Shown: positions 7,689-16,259 of the stretch, piece after piece
How the letters are laid out: every line of letters starts with the position of its first letter
How positions within the stretch are numbered: the stretch's first letter is position 1
Assembly (NCBI GenBank): GCA_036271795.1
Contig: DATAZY010000096.1
Coordinates: forward strand, 1 to 64,000
Source of the DNA: Galbitalea sp036271795
GTDB lineage: Bacteria; Actinomycetota; Actinomycetes; Actinomycetales; Microbacteriaceae
DNA: 64,000 bases
Reading direction: 5' to 3'
Program-made: the position numbers and the translations under genes
Notes under the pieces: generated by a model
The model's input: the letters and a program-made list of their open reading frames with translations, nothing else
What the model was told of the DNA's origin: nothing
Databases searched by the model: none

Positions 7689-9359
7689 GTGTCCAAAACC
7701 ATGACAGCCATCCGCCCCGAGGATCGGTACAGCGCGAGCGAAATCGAGGGATTCCGCTCCAAGGGTTACTGGGATTCGCACAGCCTCGCCCACTACATCG
7801 ACACGTTTGCGGCTGCCGATCCCGACCGCCTGGCGCTTACCGACAACTACACGGAACTGTCACGAGGAGAACTCCGAGCCCAGGCATACCGACTGGCGCT
7901 CTCGTTCAAGAAGCTCGGAGTCGTCGCGGGAGATCGGGTTCAGGTGCAGCTTCCGAACTGGAACGAGTTCGTCGTGATCTATGTCGCGCTGGCCAGGCTC
8001 GGCGCAGTCCTCGTTCCGACCATGCCCGTGTACCGCGGCGACGAGGTCAAGTTTGTGATCGACAATTCGGGCGCAAAGATCTCGATAGTCACAGCCAACT
8101 TCCGTTCCTTCAACTACGTCGACATGATCACGGAGATTCGCAAGACCACTCCCGCGATCGAGAAGGTCATTGTGGTGCGCGGTGCGGCGACCGACGGCAA
8201 CCTGTCCTACGACGACCTCATTGCTGGCGACGCGGTCCCGACCGACGACGAGCTCGGCCCCGTGCCGAACCCGGACGCCGCGCACGCCGTGATCTACACC
8301 TCGGGAACCGAATCCCGGCCGAAGGGCTGCCAGCACACGTTCGCAACCATGTCGTTCACTGCTCACCGCCTGGCCGCCGACGTCTTCGCCCTCACCGAGG
8401 ACGATGTGATGTTCATGCCGACGCCCATCACCCACGCGACCGGCCTCGCCGCGGGCATCCTCATGCCCCTGATGTACGGCGCCGGTGTGCACCTCATCGA
8501 CGTCTGGGAGCCCAACGAGGGCCTTCGCCAGATCGCCAAATACAAGACGACGATCAGCATGGCGGCGACGCCCTTCCTTCAGATGGCGCTCGGCGCGCTC
8601 AAGGCCGACCCAACCCACGACATCTCCTCGATGCGAATCTGGGCCAGCGCGGGCGCACCGATTCCCGAAGCTATGCTCACCGACTGGAAGAGCCTCATCC
8701 CCGGCTGTCTCGCACTCCCGGTCTACGGCAACAGCGAGGCCCTTGTCGTCACCGCTATGCGCTACGACGACCCACCCGAAAAGGTGGTGAGTACGGACGG
8801 CCGCACACCCGAGGGCGTGCACCTCGAGATCCGCGACGAGGCTGGTAACTCGCTTCCGGCGGGCAAGGAGGGCGAGATCAAGTTCACCAGCCCCGGGATG
8901 CTGCTGGGTTACTGGCAGGATCCGGAGAAGACGGCGGCGACCATTGGCCCGGACGGCTTCTTCGCGACGGGCGACCTCGGTCGTGTCGACGACGACGGCT
9001 TCCTGCGCGTGACGGGACGAATCAAAGACATCATCATCCGCGGCGGTCTCAATATCTCTGCCCGCGAGGTCGAGGAGAACGCGGCAATGCACCCGAACGT
9101 CGCTGCGATCGCTGCGGTCTCGATGCCGGACGAGCGTCTCGGAGAGAAGGTGTGCGCATTCATCGTCGCCGATGGTGCGGAACTCACCGTCGCAGAGCTC
9201 GCCGCCTACCTGCAGGGCGAACGCCACATCGCGCCGCCCAAGTGTCCGGAGAAAATCATCTTCGTGAGCGAGCTTCCCACGACGGCGACCGGGAAGGTTA
9301 AGAAGTTCGAGCTGCGCCAGCTGGCCGCTACCTCCCTGCTGGTGGACGCAACGTCCTGA
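7689..9359 (+). CDS. aliA: Acid-CoA ligase, cyclohexanecarboxylate-CoA-ligase-like
   Basis: A 556-residue adenylate-forming enzyme. It has the nucleotide loop YTSGTESRPKGCQHT, GYWQDPEKTA, the hinge region TGDLGRVDDDGFLRVTGRIKDIIIRGG, and the C-terminal lysine motif TATGKVKKFELR. It activates a carboxylic acid with ATP and CoA, the entry step of the pathway. The N-terminal half (RYSASEIEGFRSKGYW; LPNWNEFVVIYVALARLGAVLVPTMP) resembles AliA-type cyclohexanecarboxylate-CoA ligases. The GTG at 7689 has AGAGG upstream; an ATG 12 bp later is an alternative. The phosphate loop reads TSGTESRPKG instead of the usual TSGTTGxPKG. Confidence 0.82.
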   Translation: MSKTMTAIRPEDRYSASEIEGFRSKGYWDSHSLAHYIDTFAAADPDRLALTDNYTELSRGELRAQAYRLALSFKKLGVVAGDRVQVQLPNWNEFVVIYVALARLGAVLVPTMPVYRGDEVKFVIDNSGAKISIVTANFRSFNYVDMITEIRKTTPAIEKVIVVRGAATDGNLSYDDLIAGDAVPTDDELGPVPNPDAAHAVIYTSGTESRPKGCQHTFATMSFTAHRLAADVFALTEDDVMFMPTPITHATGLAAGILMPLMYGAGVHLIDVWEPNEGLRQIAKYKTTISMAATPFLQMALGALKADPTHDISSMRIWASAGAPIPEAMLTDWKSLIPGCLALPVYGNSEALVVTAMRYDDPPEKVVSTDGRTPEGVHLEIRDEAGNSLPAGKEGEIKFTSPGMLLGYWQDPEKTAATIGPDGFFATGDLGRVDDDGFLRVTGRIKDIIIRGGLNISAREVEENAAMHPNVAAIAAVSMPDERLGEKVCAFIVADGAELTVAELAAYLQGERHIAPPKCPEKIIFVSELPTTATGKVKKFELRQLAATSLLVDATS

Positions 9360-9413
9360 CCCGAATGTTGCTCACGCGACTCGTGGGAGGATGGCACGGT
9401 CGTAGCATTTCGA

Positions 9414-9938
9414 GTGAGCGGGGTACAGGTGGTGGATTCGCACGCTCTCCCGCGCGACCCGATCGGTGAGGCAAAACGCCAGTGGGAAGAACGCGGCTGG
9501 ACCGATGCCGCGGAAGGCATGGCTGCGATTACCGCCGTGATGCGAACACAACAGATCCTGCTCGCCAGAATCGAAACCGTCCTCAGGGGCTTCGACCTGA
9601 CGTTCGCTCGCTTCGAACTCCTTACGCTCCTAACCTTCACGCGCACGGGTGCACTTCCCATGGCCAAGGCCAGCGAACGCCTGCAGGTTCATCCGACCAG
9701 CGTCACGAACGCTGTCGATCGCCTCGAGGCGGCCGGCCTGGTGCGACGACTCGCTCATCCGACCGATGGAAGGGCAACGCTCGTCGAGGTCACGGAAGAG
9801 GGCAAGGCTCGAGCGCTGGATGCCGCGCAGATACTGAACGTCGCCGTATTCGAGCAACCCGGATTCACGCCCAGAGAGCTCGAGGAACTGAGCCGGATGC
9901 TCGGCCGCTTCCGGCAGGATGCCGGCGACTTCGTCTAG
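9414..9938 (+). CDS. MarR-family transcriptional regulator
   Basis: A 174-residue protein with a winged helix of the MarR type: FDLTFARFELLTLLTF, the recognition helix HPTSVTNAVDRLEAAGLVRR and the wing HPTDGRATLVEVTEEG. MarR proteins are dimers that usually leave DNA when they bind an aromatic or CoA-linked ligand. It lies 54 bp after the CoA ligase, and its likely target is the dyad at 7605-7632. The exact start is unsure (GTG 9414 or one of the GTG codons 15-18 bp later). Its stop codon overlaps the stop of the converging crotonase in a shared CTAG. Confidence 0.85.
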   Translation: MSGVQVVDSHALPRDPIGEAKRQWEERGWTDAAEGMAAITAVMRTQQILLARIETVLRGFDLTFARFELLTLLTFTRTGALPMAKASERLQVHPTSVTNAVDRLEAAGLVRRLAHPTDGRATLVEVTEEGKARALDAAQILNVAVFEQPGFTPRELEELSRMLGRFRQDAGDFV

Positions 9939-10702
9939 CTTCGCGACCAGGTGAACCGCGGCTCGGTGCGTGCGAGGAACGCTGCCGCACCGATCGCCGG
10001 ATCGTTGCTCGACGCGACCTCGCCCTGCCAGAACGCAAGCCGCGCGTCCACGTCGCCACGATCGTCGATGGCGTTCACTAAATCCTTCATCGCGTTGGTG
10101 GAGAGCTGTGATCGACTCGCCAGGTCCTCCGCGTACGCGTGAACGCCCTTCCAAAACGCGCCGGAGTCAACGACATGGGAGACCATGCCGAAGCCGAGTG
10201 CACGCTTCGCATCGATGAGTTCTCCGCTTAGGAGTAGCAGCTTTGCGACCGCCGGACCCGCGATGGACACCAGGCGACGGATGCCCGAGAGCGGGTAGAT
10301 GATTCCGATGCGCGCCGGTGTGACACCGATCGTGGCGCGCGACGACGCGATTCGGATGTCGCACGCTCCCGCGATTTCCCATCCGCCACCGACGCAGAAC
10401 CCGTCGATGGCCGCGATGGTCGGCTTCGGGAAGGTCGCGATCGCGTTCTCCGCCTCGGTCACTCGCCCGCCGTCCGTCTCACCGTCGAGGATTGTCTGGA
10501 GATCGCGGATGTCCGCTCCCGACGAGAAGTCGTCATTGCGGCCGCGAATCACGAGAACCCTCACCCCGGAATCGTTCGCGAGCCGGTCGAGGAGAGGTCC
10601 GAACTGCTTCCACATCTCGAGCGTCAGCGAGTTGCGCCTGCCCGCATTGTCGATTGTCAACGTAGCGATACCGGAGGCGGTCTCGACGCTCAGTTCGGGC
10701 AT
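9935..10702 (-). CDS. Crotonase with one hydratase glutamate
   Basis: A 255-residue crotonase. The oxyanion segment is FSSGADIRDL. The first glutamate is present (GGGWEIAGACDIRI), the second is replaced (IGVTPARIGIIYPLSG). Proteins of this shape include decarboxylase-like and uncharacterised EchA members, so I do not assign a reaction. It is the last gene of a long minus-strand operon beginning with the ACAD and follows the CaiB/BaiF CoA-transferase by 2 bp. Stops overlap those of the MarR gene, so the two transcripts converge here. Confidence 0.75.
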   Translation of the reverse strand: MPELSVETASGIATLTIDNAGRRNSLTLEMWKQFGPLLDRLANDSGVRVLVIRGRNDDFSSGADIRDLQTILDGETDGGRVTEAENAIATFPKPTIAAIDGFCVGGGWEIAGACDIRIASSRATIGVTPARIGIIYPLSGIRRLVSIAGPAVAKLLLLSGELIDAKRALGFGMVSHVVDSGAFWKGVHAYAEDLASRSQLSTNAMKDLVNAIDDRGDVDARLAFWQGEVASSNDPAIGAAAFLARTEPRFTWSRS

Positions 10703-10704
10703 GA

Positions 10705-11931
10705 TCAGACCCTGGAAACGGGCGCGACGCCCGTGCTCACGATGCCGGCTCTGACCAACCCGGTCACCTGCTCATCTGTCAGCCCGAGCGCGGCGAGCAC
10801 GCTCAGGGTGTCCTCGCCGAGTCCGGGTGGTGCCTTACTAATCCGCGTGGCGACTCCGCCAACCGAGAGCGGCCCACGCAACAGGGGCAGATCGCTGCCG
10901 TCCGGGCGCGTGACGTGCTGCACCATGTCGAGGTGGACCACCTGCGGATCCGCGAACGCCTGGGCGTAGTTGTAGATCGGGCCAACCGGAATGCCCGCGG
11001 CGCGCAGTGCGTCGACCCAGTCGACGCCGGAACGTGCGGCAAGAAGCTTTTCGAGCCGCGCCTTGACCACTTCTCTATTTCGAGTTCTGTCCTTGCCCGT
11101 CGCGAACTCGGGGTCTAGTCCAAGCTCGGGGTCGCCGAGCAGCGCACAAAGTTCGCGCCAGTGCTTGTCGGTTCCGGCGGCGATGATGATCGGAATGTCG
11201 GCCGTAGCGAAGACGCCATAGGGCACGAGCACCGGGTGATTGTTGCCCTGCGGCGTCGGAATCTCACCCGTGCTCAGGTATCGCTGCCCCTGGAACACTG
11301 AAATTGCGAGGCCTGCCTCAAGTAGCGATGTCGACAACTCGAGCCCGTCGCCCGATCGCTCACGACCGACCAGGGCAGCCGCGATACCGAACGCGGTAAA
11401 GATGCCCGCGTAGATGTCGACAATCGGAATCCCGACCCGATACATGTTGTTCGCATCCTCGCCGGTGACCGACATGATGCCCGACATACCCTGCGCTACC
11501 TGGTCGAGACCCGCCGTTTGGCTCAGCGGACCAGTGGCACCGAATCCGCTGACGGAGGCAACAATCAGACTGGGCTTCTCGGCGCGAAGCGAGACGGGAT
11601 CGAGCCCGATCTCCGCCATCACCCCGGGGCGAAAGTTCTCGATCACAACATCCGCATTCAGAGCAAGCTCCCGCAGGAGCGCCTGCCCCTCCGGCTGATA
11701 GAAGTCGAGTGCGATCGACGACTTTCCACGATTGACAGAATCGAAGTAGAGGCTGTGCTCGTTCTCGAACGGAGGCCAGCCGCGCGTCGAGTCCCCACCC
11801 TTGATGCTCTCGACCTTAGTAACGGTGGCGCCCAGGTCGGACAGCAGTGAGGTGGCGTAGGGCCCGGCAAGCGCGCGGCTGAGATCGAGAACATGGATGC
11901 CCAGTAGCGGGAGTTCGTTCGCGGCCATCAT
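10705..11931 (-). CDS. CaiB/BaiF-type family III CoA-transferase
   Basis: A 408-residue protein of the CaiB/BaiF family, which transfers CoA between an acyl-CoA donor and a carboxylic acid through an aspartyl-CoA thioester. Visible signatures are LDLSRALAGPYATSLLSDLGATVTKVE, SRGWPPFENE-like TRGWPPFEN, VIENFRPGVMAEIGLD, and GLDQVAQGMSGIMSVTG, whose aspartate is the expected nucleophile. The start ATG at 11931 overlaps the aldehyde dehydrogenase stop (TGATG). An upstream in-frame extension lies inside the aldehyde dehydrogenase and is discounted. It probably activates a dicarboxylate or branched acid released in the pathway. Confidence 0.87.
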   Translation of the reverse strand: MMAANELPLLGIHVLDLSRALAGPYATSLLSDLGATVTKVESIKGGDSTRGWPPFENEHSLYFDSVNRGKSSIALDFYQPEGQALLRELALNADVVIENFRPGVMAEIGLDPVSLRAEKPSLIVASVSGFGATGPLSQTAGLDQVAQGMSGIMSVTGEDANNMYRVGIPIVDIYAGIFTAFGIAAALVGRERSGDGLELSTSLLEAGLAISVFQGQRYLSTGEIPTPQGNNHPVLVPYGVFATADIPIIIAAGTDKHWRELCALLGDPELGLDPEFATGKDRTRNREVVKARLEKLLAARSGVDWVDALRAAGIPVGPIYNYAQAFADPQVVHLDMVQHVTRPDGSDLPLLRGPLSVGGVATRISKAPPGLGEDTLSVLAALGLTDEQVTGLVRAGIVSTGVAPVSRV

Positions 11932-13439
11932 CAGCCCCTCAGCTTGATATTGATCTGCTTGGTCTGCGTGAATCCCGCGAGCATGCCCTCGAGAGAAACC
12001 TCGCGCCCTATGCCACTCTGCTTGTAGCCGCCGTAGGACTGGCCCACGAGCTGGCCACCACCCTGATTGACTTGAATCCATCCGGCCTCAACTCGATTCG
12101 CCGTGTTCAGCGCAGCATCGAGATCGTGGCTCCAGATAAAGGCGGCCAATCCGTAGTTCGAGTCATTGGCCATTCGGACGACATCGTCCACGTCGCGCCA
12201 CGGAATGGCCACGAGAACGGGTCCGAAAATCTCCTCCCTCGCCAGCCTGAAGTCGTTGCGAGCGCCCGAGAACACCGTCGGCAGGTGGTAAAAGCCCTCC
12301 GTGAGGGGACCGTCGGACGGGGCGGTTCCGCCCAGGGCGACCTTCATGTCTTTGCTTGCACGGCCCTCGGCGAGGTAGTCGTCGATTGAGGCGTGCTGCT
12401 TGGCGTTGATAATCGCACCCATGTCGCTCGCTTCATCAAGCGGATCGCCGACTTTGAGTGCGCCAAGTCGGGCGACGAGACGCTCGAGTACTTCGTCGTA
12501 CACGTCTTCATGAAGGAATAGTCGAGAACCGGCGGTACAACTCTGCCCCTGACGCGTGAAGCGTGACGCCAGCAGTAGACCTTCGATGAGGTCGTCATCG
12601 ACCGCGTCGGGAAACACGATCGACGGGTTCTTTCCGCCGAGCTCGAGCGAGACGTGAGCGACACGTTCGCCGGCCTGACGACCAACGCCGCGACCCACCT
12701 CGGTCGAGCCCGTGAACGAGACCTTATCCACACCAGAATGACCGGCGAGCGCCGATCCGATGACGCTGCCGCGTCCGGTCAAGGCATTCACGACGCCCGC
12801 CGGCAGATGCCGATTGCACACCTCGGCGAGCAGAAGGATTGTCAGCGGTGCATCGTCCGCGGCTTTGAGGATGACCGTGTTGCCGGGCGCTAACGCTGCC
12901 GGCACCTTGAAGCCCGCGATCATGAGCGGTGAGTTCCACGGGAGGATGCACGCCACCACGCCCAGGGGTTCGAGGCGTGTGTACTGAAGCTGGCGGTCTC
13001 CCGCCGGGAGCGTAGTTCCCTTGACTTCGCCGGCGATGCCCGCAAAATAACGGAACAGCGCGACAAGGGTCGCAACCTCGGGACGAGCCTGGGTCCGCAG
13101 GGCGTTCCCGGTGTCCAGGGCAGTGAGACGAGCGAATTCCTCCGCATTCGCCTCGATGTCGTCGGCGATCAACGCGAGAGCCCTGGCTCGCTCCGTGAAC
13201 GGACGTGATCGCCAGTCGGGAAGCGCGGCTCGCGCGGCCGCAACCGCGCGATCGACATCCTCGAGTCCCGCCGACGGAACCCGGGTGATCACCGAGCCGC
13301 GATGAGCAGGATTTGCAACATCGCGCCACTCCCCCGTGCTCGAGGCAACGCGTTCGCCGCCAATCCACATGGGCTGATCTGCGCCGGTCTTCGTCGATGT
13401 CGTGTCGATTCGACTGTCGAGACTCACTAAGTCGGTCAT
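11931..13439 (-). CDS. NAD(P)-dependent aldehyde dehydrogenase
   Basis: A 502-residue ALDH superfamily enzyme. The cofactor loop FTGSTEVG, general-base glutamate in LELGGKNPSIVF and catalytic cysteine in RQGQSCTAGSRLF are all present, followed by EEIFGPVL. Because the LELGGK glutamate is kept, it should oxidise an aldehyde to the free acid; CoA-acylating methylmalonate-semialdehyde dehydrogenase (MmsA) normally lacks it, so I do not call mmsA in spite of the valine-like neighbours. I prefer the second ATG (13439), which has GGAAG seven bases upstream. The gene is coupled to the CaiB-type gene by a TGATG overlap. Confidence 0.88.
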   Translation of the reverse strand: MTDLVSLDSRIDTTSTKTGADQPMWIGGERVASSTGEWRDVANPAHRGSVITRVPSAGLEDVDRAVAAARAALPDWRSRPFTERARALALIADDIEANAEEFARLTALDTGNALRTQARPEVATLVALFRYFAGIAGEVKGTTLPAGDRQLQYTRLEPLGVVACILPWNSPLMIAGFKVPAALAPGNTVILKAADDAPLTILLLAEVCNRHLPAGVVNALTGRGSVIGSALAGHSGVDKVSFTGSTEVGRGVGRQAGERVAHVSLELGGKNPSIVFPDAVDDDLIEGLLLASRFTRQGQSCTAGSRLFLHEDVYDEVLERLVARLGALKVGDPLDEASDMGAIINAKQHASIDDYLAEGRASKDMKVALGGTAPSDGPLTEGFYHLPTVFSGARNDFRLAREEIFGPVLVAIPWRDVDDVVRMANDSNYGLAAFIWSHDLDAALNTANRVEAGWIQVNQGGGQLVGQSYGGYKQSGIGREVSLEGMLAGFTQTKQINIKLRG

Positions 13440-13484
13440 GTACATACTTCCGATTCTGGGGTTGGTAATGCCAGTTACTAGGTC

Positions 13485-14261
13485 CTACTTGTTCCCGAAG
13501 CGGGGGTTTCGCTTTTCGATGAAGGCGAGCATCCCCTCTTTCTGGTCCTCGGTGGCAAAGGTTGAGTGGAAGACACGGCGTTCGAAGTGGATGCCGGCGG
13601 CAAGCTGAGTCTCGAAGGCAGCGTTCACGACCTCCTTCGCCATCATCGCGATCGGCAGGGACATCGCGGCGATGGCACCGGCCGTCGCCATAGCATCGTC
13701 GAAAAGATCCGCTGCGGGTACGACGCGCGCGACGAGGCCCGCCCGCTCCGCTTCGACGGCATCGATCGTGCGGCCAGTGAGGATCATCTCCATGGCTTTC
13801 GCCTTGCCGACCGCTCTGGTCAGGCGCTGCGATCCGCCGATCCCGGGAATGACACCGAGCTTGATTTCGGGCTGGCCAAACTTCGCCGTATCCGCCGCGA
13901 TGATGAAGTCGCACAGGAGCGCCAACTCGCAGCCCCCGCCCAGCGCATGACCTGCGACGGCGGCGATAAGTGGAGTTCGGACGGACGCGAGCCGATCCCA
14001 CCCTGCGAACCAGTTCGTGAGATACATATCGATGAAGCTCTGCGACGACATCTCCTTGATATCCGCTCCCGCCGCGAAGGCGCGCGTCGATCCGGTAACC
14101 ACGATCGCACCGATGTCCGGGTCAAGATCGAACTCGGTGGCTGCCGCGAGGACATCTGCCAGTAGCCCGGAACTCAGCGCATTGAGAGCCTGGGGCCGGT
14201 TCAGGGTGATAACACCCACGCGCCCGGTCTGTTCGACGAGGATATTCTCGTAGTCGGTCAC
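13485..14261 (-). CDS. Enoyl-CoA hydratase
   Basis: A 258-residue crotonase with both catalytic glutamates, in GGGCELALLCDFII and GQPEIKLGVIPGIGGSQRLTRAVG, and the oxyanion segment FAAGADIKEM. It matches short-chain enoyl-CoA hydratases that work on crotonyl-, methacrylyl- or tiglyl-CoA. It lies between the aldehyde dehydrogenase and the 3-hydroxyisobutyrate dehydrogenase gene (4-bp overlap with the latter), so methacrylyl-CoA hydration to 3-hydroxyisobutyryl-CoA is a likely job. The 45-bp gap to the aldehyde dehydrogenase holds a TTACTAGG element also found in the ETF promoter. Confidence 0.87.
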   Translation of the reverse strand: MTDYENILVEQTGRVGVITLNRPQALNALSSGLLADVLAAATEFDLDPDIGAIVVTGSTRAFAAGADIKEMSSQSFIDMYLTNWFAGWDRLASVRTPLIAAVAGHALGGGCELALLCDFIIAADTAKFGQPEIKLGVIPGIGGSQRLTRAVGKAKAMEMILTGRTIDAVEAERAGLVARVVPAADLFDDAMATAGAIAAMSLPIAMMAKEVVNAAFETQLAAGIHFERRVFHSTFATEDQKEGMLAFIEKRNPRFGNK

Positions 14262-15157
14262 GCGGCGGCCTTTGAGTTGTCCCTGATCGTGTTGATGATC
14301 GCCGAGAAGTCCTGGCCGGCACCGCCCTCGTCTGCGAATCGCCGATAGATCGAGGCTGCAAGTGTTCCGAGCTCGGCCGCGACGCCCGTCGACTGAAGGG
14401 CATTGAGCGCGAGACCCAGGTCCTTCGCCATCAGTGCCCCCGCGAAGCCAGGCTGGTAGTCGCGATTAGCCGGACTCGTCGGAACTGGCCCAGGCACCGG
14501 ACAATTTGTCGTAAGCGCCCAGCACTGCCCCGACGCGGCCGAGGCCACATCGAACAGCGCCTGGTTCGTGAGGCCCAGCTTTTCACCCAATACGAACGCC
14601 TCGCTGACGGCGATCATCGAGATACCGAGAATCATGTTATTGCAGACCTTCGCGGCCTGGCCCGATCCGGAACCGCCGCAGTGCACGACGCGCCCGCCCA
14701 TGACATCAAGGATGGGCTCGGCGGCCGCAAAGTCATCACCCTCTGCCCCCACCATGAAGGTGAGCGTCCCCGCTTCAGCGCCACCAACACCACCGGAAAC
14801 GGGGGCGTCGATACCACGATGCCCGGCGGCGACCACGAGCCCCCGGGCCGCGCGAGCATCCGCGACATCGATCGTCGATGAGTCGATGAAGAGCGTACCG
14901 GGACTCGCCGCGGCAATCAGCTCGCCTCGATACGCATCGAGCACGTGCTTACCCGCGGGCAGCATGGTGATGACCACAGCCGCGCCCTCGACCGCTGCCG
15001 CGCCGCTGGTGGCGATCGATACACCGTTCTCCCGCGCGTGGTCGAGCGCCGCGGCAACGAAGTCGAAACCAACGACCTCGTAACCCGCCTTCGCCAGGTT
15101 GGCGGCCATTGGGCCCCCCATGTTGCCGAGGCCGATGAATGCTATTCGCGTGCTCAT
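14258..15157 (-). CDS. mmsB: 3-hydroxyisobutyrate dehydrogenase
   Basis: A 299-residue beta-hydroxyacid dehydrogenase. N-terminal IAFIGLGNMGGPMAANLAKAG carries both the Rossmann GxGxxG and the family GNMGxPMAxNL signature; SGGVGGAEAGTLTFMVGA is the substrate loop; the catalytic lysine lies in GSGQAAKVCNNMILG; FAGALMAKDLGLA is near the C-terminus. It oxidises 3-hydroxyisobutyrate to methylmalonate semialdehyde with NAD in valine breakdown. Start and stop overlaps with the flanking hydratase and HIBYL-CoA hydrolase genes show tight operon packing, supporting use in an isobutyryl-CoA branch. Confidence 0.9.
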   Translation of the reverse strand: MSTRIAFIGLGNMGGPMAANLAKAGYEVVGFDFVAAALDHARENGVSIATSGAAAVEGAAVVITMLPAGKHVLDAYRGELIAAASPGTLFIDSSTIDVADARAARGLVVAAGHRGIDAPVSGGVGGAEAGTLTFMVGAEGDDFAAAEPILDVMGGRVVHCGGSGSGQAAKVCNNMILGISMIAVSEAFVLGEKLGLTNQALFDVASAASGQCWALTTNCPVPGPVPTSPANRDYQPGFAGALMAKDLGLALNALQSTGVAAELGTLAASIYRRFADEGGAGQDFSAIINTIRDNSKAAA

Positions 15158-16257
15158 GATCTACTCCCACCTTTCTCCTGCGCGTGAGTCGTCGGCAGCG
15201 ACAACCCCAGTTCGCCCCTCTGCAGCGGGGTGAAGTATGCATCGACGTCCTCGGCCCGCACCTGCGCCAGCGTGGCCGGTGACCAGTGCGGTTGGCGGTC
15301 CTTGTCGATGACCTGCGCCCTGATCCCCTCGGCCATCTCCCCTCCGGCGGCGAAACGAATCGAAACCCGGTACTCCTGATCGAGCACGTCGGCGAGACTC
15401 GCTGCGCCGCGGGCACGACGAATCGACTCGAGCGTGACCGCGACAGCCAGGGGCGACTTCGAGTGGACGACCGCGGCGGACGCGCGCGCATCCTGCTCCG
15501 CAGCTGCGCTGAGCCGCGCCAGGATCTCGGTCGCGTCGGTCGAGTTATAGCACTCGTCGATCCACCCTCGCGATTCGGCAAGCTCCGACGCCGGCGGATC
15601 CGACTCGAAGCGAAGCAGCGCGTCAGACGCGGACATTGAGGCGAGCGACTCAACAAACTGGTCGAGGTGGTCGCTCGCGACGAAGTGGTCGGCGAGGCCA
15701 AGCACGAGCGCATCGGCGCCCGAGAACGTTCCGCCGGTGAGGCCGACGTGCGTGCCCAGCTCCCCTGGCGCACGCGCGAGCAGCCAAGTTCCGCCGACGT
15801 CGGGGACAAACCCGATGCCGACCTCGGGCATGCCGATTTTGGTTCTCTCGGTGATGACGCGCACGGAGCCGTGTGCCGACACGCCAACGCCGCCGCCGAG
15901 CACGACGCCATCCATGATCGCGACGTAGGGCTTCGAGTATCTCGAGATCTGCAGGTTGAGCGCGTACTCGTCCGCCCAGAACCGGGCAGCCTCGTCGCCG
16001 GACCCTCTGATGTCGCGATACAGCGAGACGATGTCGCCGCCCGCACAGAGCCCTCGTTCACCTGCGCCCTGGATGAGCACGGTCTCAACCGACGCGTCGA
16101 CCTCCCATTCGGCCAGCTGCCCCGCGATCGCCGTCACCATCCCGTGCGTCAGCGCGTTCATTGCACGCGGACGGTTCAGGATGATGCGTCCGAGTGTCCC
16201 GTCGCGCACGAACAGGGTCTCAGGCAGTGTCAGATCATCGGTCGACTCCGAGGCCAC
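15154..16257 (-). CDS. 3-hydroxyisobutyryl-CoA hydrolase
   Basis: A 367-residue crotonase of the longer HIBYL-CoA hydrolase type. CAGGDIVSLY is the oxyanion segment, GGGVGVSAHGSVRVITERT and MPEVGIGFVPDVGGTWLLARAPG follow, with the catalytic glutamate in MPEVGIGF and aspartate in PDVGG as in human HIBCH. The C-terminal domain of about 120 residues sets it apart from simple hydratases. It releases 3-hydroxyisobutyrate from its CoA ester, the substrate for the next gene. It lies 2 bp after the ACAD gene, completing a valine-type module. Confidence 0.88.
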   Translation of the reverse strand: MASESTDDLTLPETLFVRDGTLGRIILNRPRAMNALTHGMVTAIAGQLAEWEVDASVETVLIQGAGERGLCAGGDIVSLYRDIRGSGDEAARFWADEYALNLQISRYSKPYVAIMDGVVLGGGVGVSAHGSVRVITERTKIGMPEVGIGFVPDVGGTWLLARAPGELGTHVGLTGGTFSGADALVLGLADHFVASDHLDQFVESLASMSASDALLRFESDPPASELAESRGWIDECYNSTDATEILARLSAAAEQDARASAAVVHSKSPLAVAVTLESIRRARGAASLADVLDQEYRVSIRFAAGGEMAEGIRAQVIDKDRQPHWSPATLAQVRAEDVDAYFTPLQRGELGLSLPTTHAQEKGGSRS

Positions 16258-16259
16258 GA

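Noticed and set aside
11931..13439. Methylmalonate-semialdehyde dehydrogenase (mmsA)
   Set aside because: The LELGGK general-base glutamate and GQSCTAGS active site are those of hydrolytic aldehyde dehydrogenases, not of CoA-acylating MmsA.
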